64,000 nucleotides of DNA from Amborella trichopoda. Lineage: Eukaryota; Streptophyta; Magnoliopsida; Amborellales; Amborellaceae. The notes beneath the pieces were generated by a model. The model had not been told where the DNA came from, did not search any database, and saw nothing but the letters and a program-made list of their open reading frames with translations. The stretch covers positions 1,081,787 through 1,145,786 of the forward strand of contig NW_006495648.1 in NCBI RefSeq assembly GCF_000471905.2, written 5' to 3'. Shown here in pieces: positions 11,724 through 23,060 of the stretch. Made by a program: the position numbers and the translations under genes. How positions within the stretch are numbered: position 1 is the stretch's first letter; each line of letters opens with the position of its first letter.

Positions 11724-12250
11724 TCTCCCACTTGGCCTTTGAAGGCCTTACATTCTCTCTTCCTCACTTTCTCTCATCCTCATCCCTCTCTCTCATGTCT
11801 CACAAAATCATTAGGTGCAAGCCCCTTTGCTAGAGGGTCTGTTATCATTACCTCTATAGATATATATCTAATTTCAAGATCTCCCAAATACAATATGTCT
11901 CTCAAGAAATTTTCACTTATTCTCTCTCAATACATTAATCATGGTTTTTACCATCAATCCTTTTATAAAAGGATTTATGGAGGCAGAACCACTTTCTATT
12001 TGTTGTTCAAATATCATCTTGAACGTGGTCGTAGTCCATCTTTTATGTCGCATCGTGAATTATGGACTTGTTGTCACAAAAGTTCATCGCGTACCCTCAT
12101 TGCATGGGGTTGTATCTTCATGGGCTCAAAGGAGTTCTTCGATCAAGCTACTACCTTCTGTAGCCATACAACCAGTGCCACACATTCGGGTTCCATATGT
12201 GAACAACATTATAGTCTACTGTTCCAGTTGGCTTGTCAAATACTAGCAAT
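11724..12250 (-). pseudogene. Degenerate 3' end of a Copia-type internal region
   Basis: The position just upstream (minus sense) of a clear PPT means this should be the RNase H end of a Copia polyprotein. The minus-strand translation is broken by many stops. Weak matches remain, such as FIKGLMVKTM in place of the LTKGLPP-type tail motif of Copia RNase H. The plus-strand frames 11631-12278 and 11941-12246 have no recognisable domain. The assignment rests mainly on PPT/LTR position. Confidence 0.45.
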
Positions 12251-12539
12251 GCTCCTACTGGAATATTTGTTTATCTAGATCTTTCATGATAGATTATTTG
12301 TATATCTAAATATCCAAGCAGCTAAAAATGAATCGTGGAACTATAACGGCTCTGGCTCAATTGTTGCACATATAACATATACATTTTCAACATTCTTATA
12401 CCTATATCTTGAGGTAGTATAGCAAGGCTTATGTAATAAGTAAGTCAATGCCCGTTGGTTTCACAATATGCAAAACCGTCTAGAACAACAAAGGTTCAAC
12501 CGTACTAATCTTCTCGGTAGTAAATCCATATGTTTGAGG
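12251..12539. other. Unassigned sequence between C1 and LTR B3
   Basis: Fewer than 300 bases of AT-rich sequence with no recognisable feature. It is probably eroded Copia internal DNA. Confidence 0.4.
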
Positions 12540-13910
12540 TGATTTTCCATCACTTGTATCCCCAGTGCGAATAATGAGAGAGCACTATGCGGTCTAAGAC
12601 CACGGGTACCAAAGCACCTGTAGACTACAGAACCCGCAGGGTAATAAGCATTGATCTGAAGTGAAAATTCCAACAGTCTCATAATGGCCCAAGAATATGT
12701 GAATTCATGCCTAAGAGTCTCTTAAGAACACTTGCCAAATTTCGTCGCAATCGGACGAGTTTTAGGCAGCGCAGATGTCAAAACAGTTTCAAGAAATCTT
12801 GCCTCTATCATGCTGAAATGGGTTTTGAACTACAACACCATTATCAGAGGGTCAGATGGTCTCTAGACCATCGCCATTGGGTTCAGAACGGTCGAAAACC
12901 CCTAGGTCCTAGTTTGCGACTCTTTTGGACGCTTCTAGAGCAAGTTACGACCAAATTACTCAAAATGGGTAAGCCGTACATTATTACGGTGCGCCCTCGA
13001 CCAACCATGTTCCATTAATGAAAACTGTGCATCACCAATTTGAGGGAAAACTTCACAAGGTCATATCTTCTCCATCCCGGGTCAGATCGAGCCCAAAATT
13101 TGAGAGCATTTTGTCTTGTCTACCCCGTCGATTTGATATGTGGCACGCATGGTGACATGGCTCGACCCGGGATAAATTGAAGAGAGAAGTTTGTCGGAAA
13201 AACCCAAAAGTTGCAAGGAAATTCCAGCCACACGTCTCCCCGATCAAGCTCCCATATTACAGTGGTTGCGCATCAGACCGACCTCAAACCAGACCCATTA
13301 CGAGCACTAGGTCAGAGGCTTCATATGAGCCGAACCTCGCCCGTGATGGACAGTTAGATTTGATGCATGATGAGTCTGAAGTTGCTGCAATTCCGGCCAT
13401 CGGAATCCAAACTCCGACCAAAGTTCTCAATTTGGAAAACGGTCATCCAGGCATCAAATCGAGCCGTTCTTTTTGCATAACGATTGTGGAAACTTGTTCG
13501 TCACGCTACAATCAAGAAATCAGCAAAAAACATTGAGAAACACGTTGAATCTTAAAATTAAGATTGCATGTTTTTCCACGTTTTTGCCACATCATGATCA
13601 TGGTTCGAAACTCAGATCCATGGCTCGAAATTGGTACCAAAAGGATCGTATTCTCGAGCTCATCAAGAAAACAATAATCTTTCGACCGGATGGTGACCGA
13701 AAAAGCCCTGAATCAACCACGGAAAGTTCGCACGATTGAATGGCCATTACGAGTACTAATTTGAAATTTACTCAGATTGTTGGTGTAGGGGCAAAATCAT
13801 CATTTTGACATATTTTCTTAGATTTTCTTTAAATCTTTTAATGCCTAAATTTCAATAAGTAGGTTAAAAATTGATTGTACACCCATGTTTGGGTCCCATG
13901 TTTGGGTCCC

Positions 13911-13923
13911 ACTTATATATAAG
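13911..13923 (+). promoter_or_regulatory. TATA box of LTR B3
   Basis: ACTTATATATAAG lies at the position equivalent to the TATA boxes of B1 (6031) and B2 (17008), shortly before the CT-rich R/U5 region. An exact 13-bp duplication (ATGTTTGGGTCCC) lies just upstream. Confidence 0.55.
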
Positions 13924-14261
13924 AAATGTACCATCTACATGTAAAACGCCAGCTCCCATCAATAAAAAAAAGTCCTTCTTGCTTGAGGTTTGGGGCACAG
14001 CTTGGAGAGAGAGAGAGGAGAGAGAAAATTTGGATGGGTAGCCATAAGTAACTTTCTCTCTCCTCTCTCTCTTTCTCTTTCTTTCTCTCTCCTCTCTCTT
14101 TCTCTCCTCTCTCTTTCTCTCCTCTCTCCTTCTCTCTTCTCTCTCTCCTATCTCTTTATCTCTTCCATCTCTTTCTCTCTCCCTTCTTTCTCTCTTCTTT
14201 CTCTCTCTTCTCTCTTCTTGTACTCTCTTATCTCTCTTTCTCCTTCTTCTTTCTCTTGTCG

Positions 14262-15187
14262 GTCTCGCACGACAACGCATATTATCGAGCGTGATCTTCT
14301 TTCTCTCTCTTTCTCCTTTCTCTCCTCGGTCTTGCACAATAGCACACACTGTCGAGCGCGATCTTCTTTCTCTCTCTTCTTTTTATCTCTCTTTCTTCTT
14401 TCTCCCCTCCATCTTGCATGGCAACATACATTGCCGAGTGCGATCTTCTTTATCTCTCTTCTCTCTCTTTCTCCTTCTTCCTTCTCTCCTCAGTCTCGTA
14501 CAGCAGCGCATACTGTCGAGCGTGATCTTCTTTCTCTCTCTTCTTTCTTCTTACTCTCCTTTGTCTCGCACAGCAGCATACACAATCAAGCACGAACTTC
14601 TTTCTCTCTCTTCCTTCTCTCTTTTTTCTCTCTCTTCTTCTTTCTCTTCTCTATCTCACACGATAGTTTACACTGTTGAGCACGATTTTCTTTCTCTCTT
14701 CTTTCTCTTTCTTCTTTCCTCTTTCTTCTCTCTCCTCTGTCTCACATAACAGCGCACACTGTGGAACACGTTCTTCTTTCTCTCTCTTCTTTCTTTCTCT
14801 CTTTTGTCTCGCATGGCAGTGTACACTATCGAGTACAATTCTCTCTCTCCTCTCTCTTCTTTCCTTCTCTTCTTTTCGTTCTCTGTCTCGCACTGCAGTG
14901 TACACTGTTGAGCAAGATCTTATTCTTTCTCTCCCTTCTTTTTCTCTCATCTTCTTCTCTCTCTCTTCCTTCTGTCTTCTGTCATGCACGGCAATGAGCG
15001 TTGCCAAGCACGACCCATTCTTGCTCCCCACTATCTCACATGGCAGTGAGTACTGCCGAGTGTGACCCTTTCTTCTCTTCCCGTTCTTGTCTTGTACGGC
15101 AGCACACACTGCCGAGCGTGACACTTCTTTCTTTCTCCTTCCTCTCTATCTTGTACAACAGAGAACACTGTCGAGCATGATCTCCTC
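14262..15187. repeat. 13-unit minisatellite in a CT-rich tract
   Basis: Thirteen imperfect copies of a ~39-bp core, reading close to TGTCTCGCACAGCAG then CACACTGTCGAGCG then TGATCTTC, begin near 14262, 14328, 14409, 14491, 14562, 14650, 14739, 14803, 14884, 14979, 15031, 15087 and 15149. They are separated by variable (TCTTTCTC)n spacers. Long frames across it on both strands (for example 13990-14679 on plus and 14651-15124 on minus) are low-complexity artefacts. Confidence 0.9.
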
Positions 15188-15238
15188 ATCATCTCTTCTC
15201 TCTTTATTTGCTTGACTAGGGGGCAGGTTGAGCCTTGT

Positions 15239-15446
15239 GTCGTCATGCCAGTCTTATCGTTGAGCTGTTTAGCCGTCGTGTCGGTCTGAGTTACCTTGTC
15301 CGTCTAGCTGCTGTGTCAAACTAGCCATTGCGCTAGATCAGCTGTCATGCTAATCTTGTCGTTGAGCAGTATAGCCGTTGTGCTGGTCCGAGTCACCATG
15401 CCCGTCTAGTTGCCACGCCAGACCAATCGTTATGCTAGTCTTGCCA
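15239..15446. repeat. Tandem 102-bp duplication
   Basis: Two direct units start at 15239 and 15341, both with TCATGC, then CTTRTCGTTGAGC and TAGCCGT, then GTCCGTCTAG-like blocks. They lie at the end of LTR B3. Confidence 0.8.
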
Positions 15447-15480
15447 CGTGTCAGCCTAGCCACTCGGTCAGACTTTTTCA

Positions 15481-15784
15481 TTCATCTTCTCTCCTCCAGT
15501 TTATCTCTTTTTCTATCCTTCCTCCCCTTTATTCCAGAAAAGAAAAGGATTCCAGTAGCATTGGGAAGGAAGACCTTAAGCAAGGCCCCCAATCGCTAGA
15601 GTCCACTCGGTCGCCCCTTTAGAAGGAAGCTTAGCATGATCTCCACCTCAAGGATTGTGCTGATGTCGATGATTGAGAAGAAAAATATTTGTTGAGAGGC
15701 AATAAAGACATCTTAGTAAGGATTTGAAAGATGAACTTCGACAGTCAATTTAATTCTCTTGAAGCGCAGCATCTATTGGGGCAA
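15481..15784. other. Unassigned sequence between LTR B3 and B2
   Basis: No domain was recognised. It may be the end of LTR B3 plus a scrap of internal DNA. Confidence 0.4.
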
Positions 15785-18040
15785 GTTATTATGCGTCATT
15801 TTTTATGTACTTACATCCCTGGTACAAATAAGGAGAGAGTCAGTGATGACTTGGTCCTGCTGATACCCAAGATACCACTAGACCAAGGGAACACTGCAAA
15901 ATAAGCCTAAAACTATGCAATCTTGAAAAGAGTACTATCATGCCAAAAAGAGACCTTATAACTACAACCCATGCTAGGGGCTTCAAAAAAATACCAGACC
16001 ACTGCCATTGCATCCAGAACATCGAAAATTCCCCAGGGACCAAATTGGGCACAATCGGACCTTCTAGGAATATTTTGGACCCAAATTACAATAAACGAGT
16101 AGGTTTTACACTATTGCAGTGTGCCCTCACCGAACCAGTCCCCAATCATGGAGGCTGCATTTGTTACATCTCATGATGATCTCCAAGCGCCCACACATCG
16201 CTCGTTGGAGTCGGAATAAGCTCAGATTCGGACATGAGCTAGGTCTCGACAACCCAGTCATTTTGATATATGGCACGCGTCATGACGTGATCTATAAACC
16301 AAGATTTTCTAGTGAGAACATGAGCCTAAAACCATGGAAATCATAGTTTTGAAGAAAAATACTTCTCGAACTTCGTGAAGCAATAACTCTAGATCCGTAC
16401 ATCAGATCATCGCAAAGTCAACTTCGATGAGACCGTATCACGAAGGGCTACGAGATGGTACAACTTTTACACATAATCTAAGGTCGGATAATAGAAAATT
16501 CCAAGGTTGAAGAAAGCAAGATCGCCTGATCACCGGAATAGCTTTTTTTGACGATCTCTCAAATTCAGAAATACTTCAAGCAAGAACCAAAATGGACAAA
16601 ACTTTGTGCAAAATGACTGTGGCGGTCTCCCTTTTAATTTGTAATAAAAATAAAGACTAAAAGCATCATGCATTGCATTGATTTGATGGCCAAAGTTCAT
16701 GATCTAGCTGGATTTTTACCACTCGGGAAAAGTCCATCCCAAGACTATCAAAAGACAACAAACTTTTCAAAATCAAGCAAGCATCAAGACTACGATGATG
16801 GATCATCTGAACCACCATCACAAACATCCAAAAAACCTTCCAAGATCTGACAATGTTGAAAGGTCCCTCAGAGATGGATGGTTTCATCATTAGCACAAAA
16901 GGTTTAAGGGGCATTTTGGTCATTGTTCTTAAATTCAGGATTTTATTGTAATTTATTTTAATTATAATTGGGCTTAGTTTTGAGCATCCACCCCTATTTG
17001 GTGGGTTCTCTATATAAATAAGTTCAGGTCAATTGTAAAAGGGTTGGATCATTCATTAACAAAATCGAAGCATTAAGCTTGTGTCCACTTGTCTTTTACT
17101 TCTAACCCTTAGATCCAAAGGTAAGGAGAGAGAAAATACCCCTGACCCATCCTGAGCACGCGGTATGATTATCTCTCTCTCCTTCTCTTAAGTTAGGCCA
17201 CACCTCAAGCGCCCTCTCTCTCCTCTTTTTCCCATTCTCTCTCTCCATTCTTTGCTTGCTCTGCGTAGCAATTTAGACCCACGACAAACACATGATCCCG
17301 TCCCTTTCCCTTTCTTTCTCTCTTTCTCGTCGTGCTGAAGCATTCAGAGTCGCGGAACCCGCAGTCCCGTCTCTCTCTGCGACCTTCCCCTTTTGTGATT
17401 CGAGCGTCAACGTAGCAAACCTGCGGCTCTGCACAGCATCCACTATACAACATATGCTCGACTCAATACCTTTTAGAGCCAGCACAAACCATCGCTTACA
17501 GTGGAGTTGAGTCGTGAGGAACACATATGTTCTCTCCCTCACTCACTTGGGTGGAGTCTTCTTAAGTCGACAGTCAAGAGGGCTCTAACTCTTTAGCAAC
17601 TCTAAAATCTTGAGCTCATAGCGTTTACGTGGATAGGGGGATTCTTGTCACTATTTCTCCTCTTGTTCTATCTCTTGCCAGCCATCCCCTCATTTGAGTG
17701 AACCTTTATAGATGAGCACCAAAGAATCTTCATCGCAATTTTCAGCATAAGAGAACGAAGTGATGTGTTAAAGCCTAAGGAAAGTTCGTGTCCAAACCGC
17801 AACTATTCTAAGAGGGCGAACTGCCCGGGTATGTCTCCAAACCCCAAACGATGAGGTAGGCGCCTAAACGCACCCCTGTCGTAAAATATCTCTCTTTGTT
17901 GGTTCCTATCTGCACATAGGAGAGCACGTGTGCGCACACTCGCAAATGTGCAGCGCGCGCGGACCCTCCATGGTTGTTTAAGAGAGGATTTTTTTCCCAC
18001 CATCCACGTGAGGAAAAAATCAGGCCCCAACCAGTCACAT
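15785..18040 (+). repeat. LTR B2, Tat/Ogre-like LTR (possibly solo)
   Basis: It shares with LTR B1 the start (CATTTTTTATGTACTT, then AATAAGGAGAGAG), the CCAGACCACTGCCATTG block, the CACCGAACCAGTCCC block, the TATA region, and the end region (GGGCGAACTGCCCGG, then TTGGTTCCTATCTGCA, then GAGGAAAAAATCAGGCCCC). No PBS or polyprotein follows; repetitive AT-rich DNA does. It is therefore a solo LTR or a truncated element. Confidence 0.7.
17008..17020 (+). promoter_or_regulatory. TATA box of LTR B2
   Basis: CTCTATATAAATA follows CCACCCCTATTTGGTGGG. It is conserved with LTR B1. Confidence 0.65.
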
Positions 18041-18590
18041 CTTACAATTTACTGCAAAATATAACATGAGCATCCCATGATAAAAATATGATATCTCTCA
18101 ACTCATAAAGAGTTTATCTCTGAATCCTTTTGAGTGTTGAAATAGACTCAAAAATACAAAATATTTCTAAATTCCATTCCTAAATTACACCATTTAGTGA
18201 GTAATCAATTTAATGACATTCATGTCATAATTCACTTTTCTCAACAGAAAATCAGGTTGTGCAACTCTCAATAAAATAATCGTTTCTCTCAATTCACAAA
18301 GGATTGCTCCTTCAAAAATTTTCTTTTGAACACTAAACTCAAAACCAAAATATAATACCATGGTGTGAATTTCAGATAATACTTTTCTTCAGAGAAATAA
18401 ATAATTGACATTCATGTCACAAAATAAATCATACTGCAGAATTCCAGGATGAACACTATCAAGTAAAATTGTCTTTTCTCTCCACCCACAAGGAGTTTAC
18501 TTTTCAAACCTATTTTGTTTGAAAGTAGACACAAAATGGCAACAAATATATTTTTACACGTTTCATATCACTCTATTAAGTAGGCTTGAT
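18041..18590. repeat. Unclassified diverged repeat, left part
   Basis: Contains loosely repeated modules about 240 bp apart, each with a CTCTCAAYTCAYAAAGGATT-like core, near 18097, 18275 and 18480. A further module appears at about 20375, after the inserted hAT-like element. The style resembles the internal repeats of LTR A1, but I cannot assign it firmly. Confidence 0.5.
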
Positions 18591-19554
18591 CAAGGTTTAA
18601 ATACCCAAATCGGTGACTTGAATAGGTCACGCCCATGCCCCTATTTTAAGAAAATTGGCGGAATCGACAAATTTTGTCCCAAAAAATCTTTAAAAAACCA
18701 CTATAAATCTCTAAAAATAGTGTTCTTTTAGTTTCTAAAAGAATTTAGGAGTGACACATTATGTACTTTCATTATTTTGTAAAAATAGGTAAATACTGAG
18801 ATGTTGTTTGCATGTTTATATATATGTATAATTATTAATTATGATATAGTTTTATAAAATTACATCAAAATAATTTAAAAATATTAGAAAACTCTTTCAT
18901 ATTATAGGATTAAAGAAAATAATTTTCTATATAAAGTGAAATTAGTATCACATCAAATATTTAGTAATTCTCTTTACTTGTTCAAAATTATCACAACTTA
19001 ACTAACTATAATATTACACATTGAAATTAGAATTATTAATTAATATTTTATAATAATTTTACAATATAAATAAGAATAAATTTGAAATTTATCTTATAAT
19101 ATCATCTAATTTAAAAATATAATTTACATCTATAACAAAAAATAATACATTGTATATATAATGTAAATAAATTAACAAATAAAATATAAGATTTGGTTAT
19201 CATTGTAATTAGTATAATTATTAATTACAATATTATAATAAAAGTCATTCAAAACACAAGGGTATGACCCTCACAAATAAATAAATTTAATGTATACTAA
19301 TTAGTCTGGACAGAAATATAGAATTTAGAAACATAAATTTGCAATCATATTTTAATAAAATTAGAAAAATAAATAAATAAATTCAAATATGGGATAATTG
19401 ATAAAGCAACCTGAAAAATAGATTCTAACGTGGTATAAGCTAGTGTTATTTTTCTCTCTTAAAATATCTCATATTTTAAAAAACAAATAGGTGACCCAGA
19501 TCGTCAAAAATAATAATAATATGGTAACAAAACCTGACATATAATTTCTATATT

Positions 19555-19750
19555 AGTCATTTAATTAATTTGTGTGCTATATGGTAACGAATTTAATTAG
19601 TGTACCATATGCTGATAAATTTAATTAGCGTACCATATGCTAACAAATTTAATTGTGGGTCATCTAATTAAGAAATTTAATTGCATGTCATTTAATTAAT
19701 TTGCATGCACTCTAAGTTTTTAATTACATGTCATTTAATTAGTTTGTGCA
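19555..19750. repeat. ~30-bp repeats inside hAT copy 3
   Basis: Five to six imperfect units with TTTAATTAGTGTACCATATG and related TTTAATTAATTTGCATG cores. Confidence 0.6.
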
Positions 19751-19756
19751 TGCTCA

Positions 19757-19860
19757 ATTTTTTTTTTTTTGGGTAAATAAATGACGTTCGGATTAGAGAG
19801 GTTTGAACTCTTGACCTTAGGATTACGCTCTCCCTCACATGCCCATATAAGGTAACAAGT
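19757..19860 (-). mobile_element. Candidate tRNA-derived SINE fragment
   Basis: On the minus strand there is a B-box-like GAGTTCAAACCTC about 30 nt after an A-box-like GGGCATGTGAGGG, and the unit ends in a poly-A tract (poly-T at 19760-19772 on plus). The layout suits a short tRNA-derived SINE. No target-site duplication was found. Confidence 0.4.
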
Positions 19861-19874
19861 TAAAATGGGAGATT

Positions 19875-19914
19875 GTCCCTCATCGTCAAATGTAGTGAGA
19901 TTATTGATTTAAAG
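19875..19914 (+). promoter_or_regulatory. Degenerate USE + TATA module in hAT copy 3
   Basis: GTCCCTCATCG at 19875-19885 differs by one base from the plant snRNA upstream sequence element RTCCCACATCG. A weak TATA-like TTTAAAG at 19908-19914 lies at the same spacing as in copies 1 and 2. It points toward the 20119 end of the element. Confidence 0.5.
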
Positions 19915-20119
19915 GTCTTTTAATGTTTGAATTACAATTTTTTGTGTTATGAGGGGAGGCTTTACTATAGGGCTGCAGCCCTATCAAACCATTTTTTCAT
20001 TTTTTTTTACTGTATCAATTCGTCTGGATCCTGTTTTATACATAAATTTGGGACGGTTTGGCCAATTCTCAATCTAAATCGCCCGATTCCAGATTTGATC
20101 ATCAATTTTTAAAACCTTG

Positions 20120-20858
20120 TCCTTGATAAATATAGTTATTCACATCTCAATGAATACACACCAAACTACAGAAAATTCAGGATGACCTTTCTTCAATCCA
20201 AAATTTTTGTTCCTTACTTTCCATGAATATTTTTAAACTCTGAATGGAAGTCTAAAAACTTAGTGTAGGCCATAAAACATTTTGTTAAAAATGAAAATAA
20301 AATCATGACTTCCAAGTCATTGAAACAATTTTCGTTGTAGAAAATAGCATTTGTGCACCTTTCAATAAATTGACCATATCTTTCAAACCACAAGGAATTT
20401 CTTGGTGAAACTATTTTTTTGTTCTTTAAAATAGACTCAATTTAATGAGTTACAGTCAAATTTTAGCTAAAAATAAAATCATATGATCGGTGGAAAGTTT
20501 CACAAAACTTAATAGACAGTTCATGGATTTTGTAGGTTCAGAACTAACACCATTCATTGATGAATCCATAACTCTCAATTCCCCCAAGATCTCCCATTGA
20601 AATTTTTCAAGTAAATCATAATCTCAAAAACACATAATTCATTGAAGTATGAAAGAAAAAAATATATTATTATCTTCTTCATATTACTGCTCCAAAATAA
20701 CATAGAATAGTCATTATGTAGAGTGTCTTTTCGGTGTTTGAATATTCTAATAATTCTTCTCGAGGTATATCACTTGACCACAAAAGTCATTAAGTTTTTT
20801 TATATCTTATTCCCAACTCACAAAACATGGTGAAATAAAAGAAATAGGGCATAAGCTT
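20120..20858. repeat. Unclassified diverged repeat, right part
   Basis: Continuation of the 18041-18590 repeat beyond the hAT-like insertion; the CTTTCAAACCACAAGGAATT module at about 20376 matches the modules to the left. Toward 20858 it must include internal DNA of the Copia copy whose PBS lies at 20859. Confidence 0.45.
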
Positions 20859-20870
20859 GCTCTGATATCA
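20859..20870 (-). other. Primer-binding site of Copia copy C2
   Basis: On the minus strand TGATATCAGAGC differs by one base from TGGTATCAGAGC. It is followed one base later by the LTR end TCTTTCA. Confidence 0.65.
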
Positions 20871-20871
20871 A

Positions 20872-21463
20872 TGAAAGAAGGACTCGTGTGATCTAGCCGG
20901 AGTATTTATTCTTTTTTTTTTTCTTTTTCAATTCTTTTTCTTTTTCTTCTCATCTTAGATCACTTACAAGTAGTCCTTTTATAATAAAATAACTTCAAAA
21001 AAATAAATAAATAAGAATACAACTAGGATCTCAAGAACTTGAAGCCATTCAAAACCTTTCTTTCAATAACAAAGAAAGACACAACATATACTAGGGAATA
21101 AGACACATAATAAATAAATATCCAATAAACAAAATAAAATACTGGAGATTACCTCAACCGGACTTCTTACACCCCACACTGAGTCACCACCTTCCGATGG
21201 CTTGAGATCAATGGTCAACCTTCAATATCAATCTGAAAAGCAAATTTAAACCAAGCAAAGCAATGGAATATGAACCCCTTTTCAATCACCAATCTCAAAC
21301 ATAAGTGAACCCCTTGATAACGTAATTGAAAGAGATGACATCTCCTTAACTGCACCCCAACCCTTACTCATAATACCACAAGATGGGAGAGAGAGATCCA
21401 AGAGGCCATGAGTGGGGCGTGCCCCCTTTTTTTTTTGGTGCATAGGGAGAGAGAGAGAGAGAG
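20872..21463 (-). repeat. Copia-type LTR C2, 5'-truncated
   Basis: In reverse complement it matches the second half of LTR C4: AGATTACCTCAACYGGACTT with ACACCCCACACTGAGTC (49905-49935 in C4), and GATCCAAGAGGCC with GGGGCGTGCCCC (49740-49780). It is cut at 21463 by an LTR A3-like start. Confidence 0.7.
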
Positions 21464-21534
21464 AAGGTGTAACGACCTAGAATTTTCCTGCCAGATAGAG
21501 TGCACAGCAAGATAAGGAGGGACGAAGGAGAGAA

Positions 21535-21785
21535 GAGCAAGCGGCTGTGGAGCGTGCGGCCGTGGAGCGCGCGCAGCAGTAAAAAGAGAAAAGAAGAGAG
21601 AGATGCATGTGGCGGAGTACGTGCGGCGGTAAGAAGAGAGGAGAAGAGAGATGTGCGAGCGACGGAGTGGCGCGGCGATAAGAAGAGAGAGATACACTAG
21701 AAGTGTGGTGGCAGTAAGAAGAGAGATACGCACGCACGGTGGAGTGCACGCGGTGGTAAGAAGAGAGACACATGTGGAGGAATGC
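21535..21785. repeat. GC-rich minisatellite in the U3 of LTR A3
   Basis: About five imperfect units of 40-50 bp, combining GCGGCGGTAAGAAGAGAG-like and GTGCGAGCGACGGAGTG-like segments. The coincident frames on both strands are not genes. Confidence 0.75.
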
Positions 21786-21949
21786 ATGCGTTGGTAAAAT
21801 CAGAGAGAAGAAGAAAGAGAACTGCACGGCAGAGTGCACAACACAGCTGACCCTGTGCATGGCCCATGGTTTCCACCCTACCACTTGTCAAGCTGCATGA
21901 CACTAAGGCTGCCACTTGGCAAGCCCAAGATGCCACCTCCCATAAGAGA

Positions 21950-21964
21950 GAGTTTAAAAGCCGC
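21950..21964 (+). promoter_or_regulatory. TATA-like box of LTR A3
   Basis: GAGTTTAAAAGCCGC lies about 480 bp from the LTR start, comparable to LTR A1 (560 bp). Confidence 0.4.
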
Positions 21965-22814
21965 TTCTCTCCCTTTTGCCTCACATTTTGAACCGACTCT
22001 TCCCTCTTGAAATACCAAACTCCACCCCCTTTGAGCCTTGTGGGAGACTTAGAGTGAAGCGGAGGTGGACTATTTGAGGGATTATGAAAGTACCGTTACA
22101 CCTTGAAGGCCGTTCGTTATGAAAGCATGATTCTTAAGCATGAAAGCATGAGATTTAAGCATGTATTTCTATGAATTGTGAAAAGAAAAGGGTGTACATA
22201 TGCTCTGCTTTTCAGGAAATTAGGCCACCAATTCTATAATAAAATGAGTACTGAAATTACTATTGTTGATCATGAAAAGTTGTGAATTGGTGCTCATATG
22301 CATCTAGTATAAGATGTAAAAAGTTTCATATTAATGTCTAACCTAATTTGGGCGTAATTGATTGTTATTTGAGACATGCCATGTTTACACTGTGAAATTC
22401 CAGTGAAGTTTCATGTTTTGTAGCACTCTGTTGACCTATAAAATGACATCCAAATGATACCAAATTGGAAATATGTATGTGTCTACTATGATTTTGATGT
22501 TTAAATCCAGTCAAAATTTTGTATAATTGGGGAGCTATGATTCAAATTGTGAAAACACGTCACAGTTAGCAGGTTTTAGTAAATTTCAAAACGGTTGCTT
22601 ATGTTGTTTTGAGCTTTTGAATAATCAAATAGAATCCAATTTCTTTCAAACCACTTCCATTTGAAATATCTACATGTTTACTTAAAGTTTTATGTTGAAA
22701 TCATCTCGAAATACCCTCTAGATTGAAAATGATGCCCCTCATAAGAGGAATGTAGTGTTAGGACCAACCGAAAATGAATTCTAGCATGTTTGGCTTAAAT
22801 TGGAAGTATTAATA

Positions 22815-23045
22815 TAAGGGATTGTATGCTATAGACCATGTACCTTTCATACAAAGAAATCACAATTACTTGCAATCATCTTATATGAAATCTAATAGCT
22901 TGGGTATGCCACAAAGTTCGAGAAACTATCTTTTGGAAATTTCTCTTGGTCAATGAAATAAATACAGGTATTCAATTTTATATCTAGTGGTCAAGAATAA
23001 TTGTGACCACCTTGTATAATTAAACTATAAATGATCTCAATGTAT
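22815..23045 (-). mobile_element. MITE-2, second copy of the MITE-1 family
   Basis: In the orientation given it aligns end to end with the reverse complement of MITE-1: GGGATTGTATRCTATAGACC, TTTCATACAA, ATCACAATTACTTGCAA, AGCTTGGGTATGCCACAAAG, GGTCAAGAATAATTGTGACC, GATCTCA. Identity is roughly 75-80 percent by eye. A 28-bp tandem duplication (TGTATAATTAAACTATAAAT plus 8 bp) straddles its right edge at 23013-23060. Confidence 0.75.
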
Positions 23046-23060
23046 AATTAAACTATAAAT

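Larger units (their letters stand above)
12540..15480 (+). repeat. LTR B3, Tat/Ogre-like LTR swollen by minisatellites
   Basis: The start shares the GCGAATAATGAGAGAGCAC block with LTR B1 and B2. The 12840-13030 block (ATCGCCATTGGGTTCAGAA, GTGCGCCCTCGACCAACC) also aligns with both. The TATA box is near 13911 and is followed by a very long CT-rich region containing two tandem arrays. The 3' boundary is uncertain. At about 2.9 kb it is longer than B1 and B2, mostly because of the arrays. Confidence 0.65.
18591..20119 (-). mobile_element. hAT-like non-autonomous element (copy 3)
   Basis: About 1.53 kb, with terminal inverted repeats CAAGGTTTAAAT and, on the other strand, CAAGGTTTTAAAA. The flanking 8-mers GGCTTGAT and TCCTTGAT agree at 6 of 8 positions, fitting an eroded hAT-type target duplication. 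The interior at 19030-19260 matches, in reverse complement, the interior of copy 2 at 42765-42990 with strong identity (for example AAATCTTATATTTTATTT). No transposase ORF is present. It carries an snRNA-type promoter module at 19875-19914 and a SINE-like piece at 19757-19860. Confidence 0.8.
21464..22814 (+). repeat. LTR A3-like sequence, forward orientation
   Basis: Begins TGTAACGACCTAG at 21468, like the U3 starts of A1 and A2, then a GC-rich minisatellite, a TATA-like box and R/U5-like DNA. A perfect 11-bp inverted repeat, AAGGTGTAACG at 21464 and CGTTACACCTT at 22094, would also fit a 633-bp solo LTR (TGTAACG to CGTTACA, 21468-22100). No matching 5-bp target duplication was seen, so the true 3' end is undecided. 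Confidence 0.5.

Noticed and set aside
11631..12278. 215-residue plus-strand frame as a host gene
   Set aside because: It runs across the LTR C1/PPT border and is antisense to a Copia end; no domain.
13864..15246. Long frames rich in Arg/Glu (minus) or Ser/Leu (plus)
   Set aside because: They are translations of (TCTTTCTC)n and its complement within the B3 array.
21464..22104. Perfect 11-bp inverted repeat taken as a DNA transposon
   Set aside because: TG..CA ends and a TATA-like box fit an LTR better; no target duplication supports a DNA transposon. Kept only as a boundary option for LTR A3.
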